This document shows, one piece after another, positions 11,713-21,999 of a DNA stretch of 64,000 nucleotides. Positions within the stretch are counted from its first letter, which is position 1; the number at the start of each line of letters is the position of its first letter. Both the position numbers and the translations under genes were made by a program. A model generated the notes under the pieces. That model had not been told where the DNA came from, searched no databases, and saw nothing but the letters and a program-made list of their open reading frames with translations. The DNA is from Benincasa hispida (taxonomy: Eukaryota > Streptophyta > Magnoliopsida > Cucurbitales > Cucurbitaceae). The stretch lies in assembly GCF_009727055.1 (NCBI RefSeq), contig NC_052349.1:36175109-36239108 (forward strand), in the 5' to 3' direction.

Positions 11713-12320
11713 CTAGTTAAACAAAATCAAGTTCAATAATGTTTAATAAGTATGATTAAATAGAATAATTAATGAAATAAAAAGAAAAGAGAATGATTAT
11801 TACCTTGAAGAAATGATGATAGACTGTAACCTTGAAAAATTGAAAGCACAAACGGAGAAGAAGGTGAAGATGAAGCAAATTTTGGTTTGAGAAATTTTGG
11901 TATCAGAGTTGAAGAAATTCACAATTTAAAGCAGCAGCAGCAGGAGACGGAGACGGACGTGGAGGTAGAAGCCGGTGAAATAGAGGGCGATAGATAGAGA
12001 TCTTGTTCCATTTGAAGAAGAAAACATGGAAGACAAATGCAGTATCGAGTGGATTTGGATAGTCCGATTTAATTGTTATCGGGTCACGTTTTTTTGTGTG
12101 GGTAGGGATAGTTTCGGTATTTTACTCTTTGGGCCAGGTTTTCTTCCACCGATTTTGAGTTCTTATTAAATTTTCCTATCCACGGTAAATAGTTTGGGCT
12201 TTTTTATTAGATTTAAAAAGCCCCCAATTTCTCCTGTTATTTCGATAGAAATTTTCTACAATGTCATTGTAATTTAAACATTGTTATAGACTTGCATTGA
12301 TAAACTAAAAATGGTAATAT

Positions 12321-12607
12321 TATTATAAATGTAAAATATATTATAATATATTATTTAGTATAAATATCCATAACCTACATAGATTATCAAATATCATAAG
12401 CCTCCTATTGAATTTCATGTTGTAACATGTACCCTCCACTAAATTCTATATTGTAATATACATTATTTCATATCCTATAATAGTGGTGTATGGTGTCTTT
12501 GTAAGATACATCTCAATTGAGCATAATACATATGTTTTCTACTTTCTTCTCTTTGTTTCTCTTTTATGTTCTTATGTGTATTCTTCTTTTCTCTCTATTT
12601 TATAACA
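12321..12607 (+). repeat. Left LTR of the copia element
   Basis: It begins TATTATAAATGTA and ends TTTTATAACA. The start is probably a mutated TGTTATAA, because the end TTATAACA would be its inverted partner. It shares 'gaatttcatgttgtaa', 'gtaccctcca' and 'tttgtaagataca' with the right LTR. 'tgttatcaacac' follows immediately and could be a decayed primer-binding site. Confidence 0.85.
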
Positions 12608-15600
12608 TGTTATCAACACAAATCTCTACCATTTGGGAGATTTTTTTGAGATTAAGTTGATTTATTGGAATACCAAGAACGATAAAGGCTTTACATATTA
12701 TTGAGGTATTTAAATTAAAGTTCAAAGAAGGTTAGTACTTTATTTAAACCATATGTGTGATTTATGTGTTTATGAATTGATTGTTAAGATATATTTAATA
12801 TTAGGTTTTACATTTGATTAGAACAAATTGTAAACTTGATATAAGTATTATGTAAGCATTGAAATTAAAATCCTTAGGATGAGTCCAACTTTTGTCTCAA
12901 AGTACTTGTGAGTTTTTCAGTTTTTTTTCCACGTTGAGATTATAATTAATCATTAGTTGCTTGTTATACAATTGAGTTAGGAAATTGAAGGAGATATGAT
13001 TTTGTGGATAAGAGATTTAAACAAAACTTGTGAATTATTATGCAAACCCTTCTCTAGTCTCTATCACATGCACACATACATTCCGAAGTATATTGAATTC
13101 TATCTGCAATTCCATTTGTTATTTTGCGAACTATTTGTATACATATAATTGTAGACGTTTTCATCGTATTTTTAATGTCCGTATTTTGAAATTCAATTTG
13201 ATTTTTAATAAATATTCCCAGAGGCATTTGTAGGACGGTATTTGATGTCATAGTTTTGTCGATGAAGTGCATATCAATATTTTATCAATAATTTTGTTGG
13301 GTAACATTCAACGTGTGTAATTTGTTATAGCTTTATTCCTTTGCTAAAAGGTAGATTTTTTTTTCTTATCTTGTTTATGGTATCATAAATGCTGCAACCG
13401 GTGTTTTAAATCATGCATACATCGATTTTTTTTTTTTTTTTTTTGTGTAATATATGTGAAGTCTATCATAGATTACAAATCATGCATCTTAATTTTCTTA
13501 TATTTGAAAGATTTGTTTGGGATATTTTTCTAGTTAGTTTATATTTTCTATATCTTAGAATATAATTGTTATTTATGAAAAAATAAATTAAGATATTTGT
13601 TTTCTTAATTGGATTGCATATTTCTTAATAAGATTGAGTTTCTTTTAAATAAAGATAAAATTCTCTCATATTAATATTAACTTTTATATGTTAAAATTAT
13701 TCTGATAATATTGTCTTTTATTTTTCAAATATGAATATAAATATGTCTGATTATCTTTAATTTTAATTTGAAAGATTTAAAGTGTAAGATATTAAAGATT
13801 ATTTTTTAAAGTGAATTTGTTTTAACAAGATTAATAATTCACTTAGAAATTAACTTCTAATTAAAAAATTAATGAATTATAAATAAAAATTGACCAAGGG
13901 AACTCTATCTAAAGATTGTTTTGGTTAAGCCAAGGTATTTAACCTGATAGTAAAAGAACACCTCTACCTGGGAACTAACCTAGGAGTTGAATTAGTCAAT
14001 TCTTATTTGCTATTCTAGAATTGAAATTTATTTGATTGTTGAATATTTAAATTATTCTCATATGGATAAATTTGTGAGCTTTTGAAATTTATATATAGTA
14101 ATAATATATATATAATTGACTAAATTCCTTTATGAAAAATTTAAAAGTTATGCATAATAGCTAATTACTCTTCCTAAAACTAATTTTGATTTAATACACT
14201 TGAAGTTGTTTAAATCAATTAGTGCTAAGTGCTTTTGTCTTACACCTGCAGTTACACATGTTCTAAATTAATAAATGCTTATAAACTAATAAACATATAT
14301 CAAACATGTCATGCTTAGCAGTTTGAGAAAGAAAGTTTGAAACATTGTAACGAATATTTATCTAATATCCTATGAGGTTGAAAAAACATACGAGCAGATG
14401 TTTCTATAAAAAATAATGAATTTCGACCAAAAAATTTAATATCATTCTTTGAAGTGAATGTTCCAATATTTAATTATTGAGGTCGAAATCATGTTCATAA
14501 AAGAAGAAGTAATTATTCTATTAAAACAACACATATATGATGTTTTGAAGGAAAATTTCATTTTTCAAAAAAATTCATTTCTCAAATGTGATGCAAAAGA
14601 AATGTGATGTAAAAGAGACAATAATCTTATACAATAAGAGTCTCTTTGAAAATTAAAATCCTTATAAATGAAAAAAACGATGTGTGGAAGCAAACTTTGA
14701 GAATTCATTTGAATCTCTGGAAGAGATTATGACTTATCTTTTTAAACCCTAAATATGATATTATTTGGATATTACAAATTTCTTAAAATCTCCTGAAGAG
14801 TTGATTATTGTTTTTGACCCACTTGTATATGAGGTATTTAGATTTCTTTTAAATCCATGAAGAGAATAAAAATAAATAATATTTGTGTTTTGCATATAGT
14901 ACATCAATGCATATTATACTTAAAAGTAAACAATATGTTTTCCAAAATTCAAATGCTTGAAGCGAAAAATCAAATATAATATTAAGTCATGTAGACTTGA
15001 CTAAAGATTTTGGAAAAGAAAATAATATTTTACAAGAAGAACAAAATTGACAATTAATGTTTTTTATTCTCTTATAAATGAAAGAGAAGTTTAGTAATTT
15101 TGGAAGGTATATGTTGTAATAGATATCATCTACAAAGATTGATAATAGAATAATATATGGTATTTATATACTATATCTATTGTCTTCTATGAGAAATGCA
15201 TATAGAAAAGTTACATTTTTCCTTCTAAGTTGTATTCACACATATTTGTGTAGTTGAGAGATATGCAACAAAAAACCTAAAGTATTTTAAGACATATATA
15301 TATTAAAAAATTATATACATACATACATACATACATATATATATATATATATCATACAGATTCTTATAAAACATTTCTAAGGAATATGACAATCATTTTA
15401 TTAAATATCTTTTTATATGACGGTAATAACCTCTATTTGTTCATATGTTTTTATAAAGAAATCACAACTTGAGATTTACTATATATTCTTTATATATATG
15501 TTGATAATTTGAGCATAAACTCCCGAAGAGATTTCAAAAGGAAATAGAATTTCTTAAGAAATAAACTGAGATGATAAGTTTTGTATAAAGCATAAAATAA

Positions 15601-16470
15601 ATGGAATTGCATCAATAAATACATATAAGATCTTATATGGACTAGTTCTACCGTCGAACATTCCTATGATGGCTCATTTACTTAGTGTGAAAAATTTATA
15701 TCATTTGATGTTAGAAAAATAATGAAGAACTTTGGGTCCGCAACAACCATAATTTTTGGAAAATAAGTGTACTTATATCTTACTAGTTTATACGTTACCT
15801 ATCGTAACATAAATATAATATTCCTCCAAATAAAGATATTGGAGTAGAGTTAAAAATATATTATATTTTAATTCAAGAATTAGTTTATATAGATTTATTT
15901 TATTCTTATAAATCTAACTATGGTCTAGTTGATTGTGGAGATCAAGTTACTTATCCAATTCATAAGAACTAGATCTTAAACAGGTTACTTAGTACATAAA
16001 GAAGAATTTTTATATTATGGTAGTTTATGAAGCAGATCATAACAACTTTAATCATGTTAAAATCTTAATGATGTACGAGGCTAGCCAATAGTTTAATTAC
16101 ATGAAGATATAAAGCATAAAGTAACAACATCACTATTCAACGAATTTCTTCAAAAGATGACTTGGGAGACTTATTGACGAAGGTGTTACCTGCAACAACA
16201 TTTGAGAAGTTAACACACATCATTTGTATTTGACAACCAAGAGTATCAAGTGATGTTTTCATGAGGGGGAGTAAATGTGCTGCACTCTTTTCCCTTGACT
16301 ATGGTTTTGTCCCACTAAGTTTTCCTGACAAGATTTTTAATGAGGTTGTCATTGAAGTATATAAAATAATGTACTCTTTCCACTGTACTAGGATTTTTTC
16401 CCCTGTGGTCTTTTCTTGGTAAGATTTTAACGAGACATTTATTTTATATAATATAAATATCTAAAGGGAG

Positions 16471-16758
16471 TATTATAAATGTACTATATATTATAATATA
16501 TTATTTAGTATAGATATCATAACCTATATAGGGTTATCAAATATCATAAACCTCCATTGAATTTCATGTTGTAATATGTACCCTCCATTGAATTATGTAT
16601 TGTGATATACCTCATTTCATATCGTATAAATAGTGATGTATGGTACCTTTGTAAGATACACCTCAATTGAACATAATACATTTGTTCTCTATTTTCTTCA
16701 CTCGATTACTCTCTTTTGTGTTCTTATATTTGTTGTCTCCTCTCTCTATTTTATAACC
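16471..16758 (+). repeat. Right LTR of the copia element
   Basis: It is similar to the left LTR over its whole length, beginning TATTATAAATGTA and ending TTATAACC. It contains a possible TATA-like 'cgtataaatag' near 16633-16643. The end lies about 210 bp upstream of the NFD6-like start codon, so the LTR forms the distal promoter region of that gene. Confidence 0.85.
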
Positions 16759-16967
16759 AATTTAACCTTTTAAAATGCTACAATTTAGAGAAATCAGATC
16801 GGACTGTCTGATTTCAATCGTGTGGTTTATATTGGCGTAAGGCACATTGAAGTCCACAGACATTCAACGCACGTAGCATTTCGTAGCAACCCAGAGATTA
16901 GTACCCTCGTAAAACCCTCGTCTCCATCTTCCCCAATTTCCATCAAACCAACAACTGCACTGCTAAA
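16759..16967 (+). promoter_or_regulatory. Promoter and 5' UTR of the NFD6-like gene
   Basis: This short stretch lies between the copia LTR and the start codon. It has no clear TATA box in the proximal part. It contains 'cgcacgtagc' (ACGT core) near 16870 and a C-rich leader just before AAAATGG. Because only about 200 bp separate LTR and ATG, part of the original promoter may have been displaced by the insertion. Confidence 0.5.
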
Positions 16968-19739
16968 ATGGCTTGGCGCTCATCTGGATCTCTATCTCGC
17001 TCCCTCATTTCCTCTGTTAGGGCTTCTTCTCTCCGGTCCGCTCCTTCTCTTCCTCGCCTCCGCCCGCCACCTCTCGCCGCTCGACCTCGCCCTCAATCTC
17101 GTCGCCTTTCTTTTTCGACTTCGAGGTACTTCACAAGTTTCTAAATTACCTGCTTGGTTTCTGTGTGAAAGGAACTGACGAATGAATTTCTGAGGAAGAA
17201 ATGTAGTTGAATTGCCATGTATTTGATGCTGGATGCTTGTTTTTTTTTGCCGTCTTGATCTCTGTTTACTATTGACTCCTACTTATGTAAAATTTATAAT
17301 TATCAGGTTATTAAAATTCAATGTATTCTAGGTCGAATTTTAGCTATTTATGTTTTTTTCCCTTTAATTTCAGATTAATTTTTATGCGTTTATTTTATTT
17401 TATTTTATTTTAAGAAGTTTTTATTTGTGATTGCATTAAAAAGGAGTTACATAATTCTTGTACACATTATCCCTTACATTCCGACGCAACATTAGATCTA
17501 ACCATTTTCTGCTTCAGGTTTTCGAAACATAAGGTCAGACTGTCAATTGATGGTGTTTATTTTAAATATCCATAAATAACTTGTCACGTTGCAGTGTTTA
17601 ATTTTCACTAATGTCGGGGATGTCTGGTAAACTATAATTAATGGATAGAGACACTGATGAAGTTTTTAGATGTATATAATACGAACCAGCTAAAATGTAA
17701 TTTAGACAAATATTGCGGATGGAAGACGACACTTTTTATTTTGTTTTGTTTTATTTTATTTTTATTATTATTTTTTTTATAAGAAACAAATTTCATTGAA
17801 GTATGAAACACTTCAAGAACTTACTGAAAGGAGGTTATTGTGGGAAGGAGTGTGGTTTAGAAAATTTGGAGGTAGAGCTCCAAACCAAATGTTCTCCCCA
17901 ATCAACTAGATCTTTTTATACTCTCTTCGGAACATTTTACTATTTCTTTCCGATCATAAATAACCATAATTACTCTAGAAGCATTATCTCAAGTTGAAGC
18001 AAGAAGAAAAGTCTTTTGAGTTTTGATTTTTAGGTGACCACACTCCCAAAGAAGGGAGTGGCCACTCACTTTAGCTAGCTTCACTAACTGTATTGACCAT
18101 TTCTTGCTTTTGGGCCATCCCTTACTCTACCATTATTATAGGGGTATGGTGTTCATGACAGAAATATATTGAGCATGAGAACCAGATGACATTGTAAAAT
18201 TTATCCTCAACCTAGAGATTCAGCGCCCACTGGTTTGAAATATACCAAAGAAAGAAAAATCGAATAAGGCAACATATTTTCTTTGAGATGACCGATGAAC
18301 TGGTGAAAAAAGGGTAGTTAGCCTTTACAACTTGCTTCTTACTTGAAGCATGTGAGAACCCAAGGAATTCGAGCCCTAGCTTTATTCTTTTCATGGCCTG
18401 ACAACTTTATGCCATCAAGAACCATCCGCTGTGCATCTCCGAAGCTGGTTAGAAGAATATCATTTTTTGTAGCTATGTTACCATACAAATACGTGAACCT
18501 CCTGAAGAAGGAAAACAATCTTCCAGGTTATGAGATAGCATTCTCGATCTTAGTTTCCTTCCTGAAGAAGAAAACCTTTAAAGGGCTTTTATATATTTGT
18601 AGCTACATTCTCGGGATATTTGAAAACTAAGAAGGAACTACGTGAGATCTTCCTCCCTGCCTTCTTTGCAGGGACGGGAATAATATAGAAATCAAGGGAT
18701 CTCAACCACACTAGTTGATTGAGGATGGTCTTCCCAGCCTAATCCCTTTCAGTCAATAGCTTTATTTATCTCCCCTTCCAGATTACTTACTAAGTGTTGG
18801 CTTTGAAGCAAACTCTTGAGTTTTTTCTGGTAGACCCTGCCAATTCTTACATCTGTTTCCCAACTATCGGGCGGAAATATTAATATTCGCACCAATTTAT
18901 TTGCCTCTCTAGGTTGACACATTTCAACCAAGACTCCATGGTAGTTACCAATTTTCTGAGTATCATATTGCACCAGCTTGGTTTTCTGAGTTATAGATGA
19001 GACACCATTGCCTTCCATCAATACGGTGGACTGGAGCACCTCTGTCGTGCCTTCAGTGGCCCACCAAAGAAGATTTCATTGGCCACTTTATTCTTTACAA
19101 GAGCAAGATACAACCATCCTTTTAATTGAATGTTGAACCTTAACAACTTCAGAACTTTGGAAAATTACTTTTCAGGTATACTGTATACACTACCTCTCAA
19201 GTTTCTTATTACCTTAATCATGACCTTCTCCACTATGCTGAAATCAAAGTCTTATAATCACATGAAAGGGAACCCCATAAAAATTTCCAATATATTCTAG
19301 TCTCCTCTACTCCATCTCTTAATCGTAAAATTTCTCACATTAGTACTTATTATCTTGTCTCTCTCTTGATCAACTTTGGCTCTTTTTTGTGGTCCTATTG
19401 GGTGAGGGGGTTTCCTCTTCGCCGGCTCTCGGGTGTCCTCTTTTCTCTCTCTTGTTTATATAATACAGTTTCTCAGTTAAAAAATCTCTGTAATATTCGC
19501 TCTCTGGTGCTTGATTGCAATTTTCTGGATTTCTTTAATGAGTTGGAGGCATGATTTACCCCATTTTGTTTCAAAATGTCCTTTCCAGGAACTTGGGAGA
19601 ACTGGGATGCACACAGTCTCTTCTGCCCATGCACAGCATCATGGGTGCTACCTGCTTGACATCCCACCTATGTGTTAGCGCACGAGCTTTTTGCGAGCTG
19701 TCTCATGGTACCTTCTGCCGTACTTGTCAGGATCGCTAG
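16968..19739 (+). CDS. NFD6-like: NUCLEAR FUSION DEFECTIVE 6-like mitochondrial protein
   Basis: Two coding exons, 16968-17125 and 19589-19739, are joined across a 2.46-kb intron with a GT donor (ggtact) and a TTTCCAG acceptor. The join completes an Arg codon. The product is 102 residues. The N-terminus, MAWRSSGSLSRSLISSVRAS, is rich in Arg and Ser and lacks acidic residues, as expected for a mitochondrial presequence. The C-terminal exon carries NLGELGCTQSLLPMHSI, TSHLCVSARAFCELS and GTFCRTCQDR, the conserved tail of plant NFD6-like proteins. The Arabidopsis family member is a mitochondrial protein needed for polar nuclear fusion in the female gametophyte. That role is family knowledge and is not shown here. 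The start was chosen as the first ATG that opens the presequence frame, in the context AAAATGG. A strong GTGAGT donor lies 10 bases after the stop, so the transcript probably continues into a 3' UTR exon. Confidence 0.88.
17700..19340 (-). mobile_element. Probable non-LTR retroelement fragment in the NFD6 intron
   Basis: On the minus strand the piece ends in an A/T-rich tail (about 17740-17780 on the plus strand: ATTATTATTTTTTTTATAAG). Just before it is 'caatgaaatttgtttctt', a form common at the 3' end of plant LINEs. Short minus-strand frames upstream, including 96 residues at 18749-19039, show no domain I recognise. The call rests mainly on the tail and on the disrupted look. Confidence 0.35.
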
Positions 19740-20790
19740 TATCCTCTTTGTGAGTCTTGTTTACAGGAAACATGAAAAACATAATAGTAAATGATTCTTC
19801 ATGAGGTCATTATTGAGTGATCATCTTTTATAATCATGATATCATAACATCTCGGTGAATTTTTGTGTTTGGATGATATAATGTGGCATACATTAGGCAG
19901 TTATTTTTATACCGTTAAAATGTCATTAATAAGAAGAAATTGGGATTGGGATTGATAGGAAGGAATGGAAAAGATGGGTGATGCACGAGGACATTCTATC
20001 ATTCAAAAGCGGGAGACTGTCGCAGCACTTGTAGGTCCCCCTTTTTCGGCTTTTTTTTATTCATTTCCATTTCATAGTACTATTTTTTGTGGAATTTTCT
20101 AAACTTCATTGGAAAAAGAAAAGAAAAAAAAATCTGAAGTGGTGCTGGCGAATATATGCTGTTGAGGTGGGTGAGAAGGAGGATCTATGGGAAGAGAGGA
20201 AGAGGATGTTCTATCCTGCTTAATGAATTAACTTCTTTTAGTTGTCAATGGAGAAGGTGAAGAATTATTGAGTGGTAATATTAGTGAGTTGAGATCACCC
20301 GCTCACTTAAATTCTGTCAGAAGAATGTATTCGAGGTTGATGTAGGCATACTTATCGAGGATGGTGTTAGAATCTCCTGCCGTGGTAGATGATACTTCAT
20401 CTCAATCATGCATAAAGCTTTTGAGCTGACCTTTCTCGTTACTTCCGTAGAAAATCTGTGCTGTACTGTAAAGCTGGACACATATATACTAGAGGGTTGA
20501 GGTTGATAACTTGCTTGCACACACCTCTGTATAATACTGGATCCATATGTTGAACTGAAACTAATTCTCTTCATAGTGTAAATCTTACACAAATATTATC
20601 CATTTGTACTGCGTGATTATACCATGAAGTACCCTCTGTTTTATTATTAAATAAATACTTCCTTGGTATGTGCATAGGTATTCCCTTTCTTCCCCTATAG
20701 GTTTTCCTAGATTAGGGAACTTTGGTTTTAAGTTTTGTCGGATCTTGTAGCAGTCATTTTTAATTAATGGTGGTGGTAGGCTAAAATGAG

Positions 20791-21560
20791 CATCTATGAA
20801 GCATAGACACAGATACGGTTACACGATACGGATACAATCGGATACGGCGATTCGTCAATTTCTAAAAAACTAAGATACAGATACATCTAAGGATGCGTTA
20901 CTTTTTTATATATATTTTTAATATATATATTTCTAAGAAACAAGTATACTGATACATTGAAAATACATTTTCTTTTTCTTTAAAAAAATCTAGAATATAA
21001 ATAAATTTAACATACAAGTTAATAACAATAACACAAAATAGAATACAAATACTGAAATATAATACAAAAAAAAGCAACATCTAAGAGGTTGAATTACAGT
21101 AGTTAATAAAATGCAATAGAAAAGTGACTCATTGCAAAGAAGAAGAAGAAGAAGATTAGAGGGAGAAGTAGGAAGATATCCAAATGGTTTATATTTTGGT
21201 GGACTTTGTGGGGATTCAAATGTGAAGAAGGAGATTAAATGATTCTAGTCTAGGGTTTGGTCCGTCATTTTTTTCTTCTTTTAGTTTTGGACTCGAGTAG
21301 TGAGCTGGTTGAATAGGTTGCCTAATTTTAGATTGGGAAAGATTAGATGAGTTTCTTATCTTTTTTCTTTAAAAAAAAGTACGCATGGAAATAGATACTC
21401 AAATCGCATGTCAGATACATATCTGGAAAGTATCTGATAGTATAGATACGTCAAATCACGTGTCAGATACATATTTGGAAAGTATCTGGAAGTATCGGTA
21501 TCCAATACGTGTCTGATACTGATTCTTTGCCTCACATAAAGTATCTATGCTTCATAGATG
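20791..21560. mobile_element. Foldback or MITE-like element of about 770 bp
   Basis: The ends are inverted repeats: CATCTATGAAGCATAGACAC at 20791 and GTATCTATGCTTCATAGATG at 21541-21560. Both flanks carry clusters of 'gatac' motifs (for example 'acgatacggatac' and 'cagatacatatctgg') pointing inward. The centre is AT-rich and non-coding. It lies in the intron leading to the presumed 3' UTR exon of the NFD6-like gene. A short piece of the same family is seen at 44235-44285. No clear target duplication was found. Confidence 0.65.
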
Positions 21561-21564
21561 AGCA

Positions 21565-21640
21565 TAGCTCAAATGGCATAGTGTTTACTATCAACCTCGA
21601 AATTAAAGGTTCGACTCCTCCACATTGTCAAAAAGATTAA
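21565..21640 (+). mobile_element. tRNA-derived SINE head
   Basis: It contains an A-box-like TAGCTCAAATGGCATAGTG (21565-21583) and a B box GGTTCGACTCC (21608-21618) at tRNA-like spacing. This is the internal RNA polymerase III promoter of tRNA genes and SINEs. No cloverleaf with proper acceptor and anticodon arms was apparent, so it is called a SINE-type remnant. The downstream limit is unclear. Confidence 0.55.
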
Positions 21641-21874
21641 TGGCAATGGTAGTCTATGTGACAATACATGAAAGAAACAAAAGCATTCATTGGAAATGAA
21701 CTGTAGAGCAGAACATTTTCTGCTGTTGATGTTTTTATGATGGACACTTTCAGAGTCATGAAACATTTCATCATTGAATAAGCGTACTTTAATTACAAAG
21801 AACTCAAATAAAAATTGTAAGATGTCCGTGTGTTTTCAAGTTCTTATGCTTTTCCCTTTTGCCTTACATTGCAG

Positions 21875-21960
21875 GTACTTGAGTGATCTCCAGTAGAAGC
21901 ACACATGTGAGCAATTCTATGTGGGGGTGAAGTTGAGTAGAGAGAGAGAGAGAGTTTCTG
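21875..21960 (+). other. Probable 3' UTR exon of the NFD6-like gene
   Basis: A pyrimidine-rich tract ending TTGCAG (to 21874) forms a good acceptor. Upstream, a GTGAGT donor follows the NFD6-like stop codon (exon end 19749). Together they suggest a spliced 3' UTR. The end of this exon is not determined. A microsatellite of GA repeats sits at about 21940-21953. Confidence 0.4.
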
Positions 21961-21999
21961 GTAACTTTATTAGGTAGATAGATGCAATAAAACAATTTC

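Larger units (their letters stand above)
7150..12010 (-). mobile_element. Degenerate transposon gene, Ulp1/MULE-associated type
   Basis: Read on the minus strand, the region has the order of a plant transposon-borne gene. A probable leader exon ends with a GT donor after 11804, followed by a basic exon at 11712-11597, a DUF1985-like core at about 10440-9500, and a Lys/Glu-rich tail at about 8920-7260. The tail ends in a short Gln/Ser repeat near 7226-7156. The core contains the motifs EFGLKKFCLVAGLKG and EYPWGRLSYN, which resemble the DUF1985 domain of plant proteins that often travel with Ulp1-type C48 peptidases in Mutator-like elements. Stop codons and frame changes show that it is a pseudogene. 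I see no peptidase domain with its His/Asp/Cys residues. Introns and spacers consist largely of GATAGACA repeats. Terminal inverted repeats and target duplications were not identified, so the element limits are uncertain. Confidence 0.6.
12321..16758 (+). mobile_element. Degenerate Ty1/copia LTR retrotransposon
   Basis: Two similar LTRs (12321-12607 and 16471-16758) flank a 3.9-kb interior. The sequences outside them are AATAT (12316-12320) and AATTT (16759-16763), a target duplication with one mismatch. Just before the right LTR is a purine tract, AAAGGGAG. At about 16160-16210 the plus strand reads DLLTKVLPATTFEKL, which matches the end of copia RNase H (usually DLFTKALP followed by TFEKL). 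It is followed by a 'ctcttttccc...gtcccactaag' stretch typical of copia 3' non-coding regions. The rest of the coding region is broken by stops and cannot be read as a protein. Confidence 0.85.

Noticed and set aside
16822..17178. 118-codon plus-strand frame around the NFD6-like first exon
   Set aside because: It is a different frame from the spliced NFD6-like product. The chosen frame gives a mitochondrial presequence and joins exactly to the conserved second exon.
21565..21640. Functional tRNA gene
   Set aside because: A- and B-box-like motifs are present, but I could not form a proper acceptor stem or anticodon arm. A SINE head fits better.
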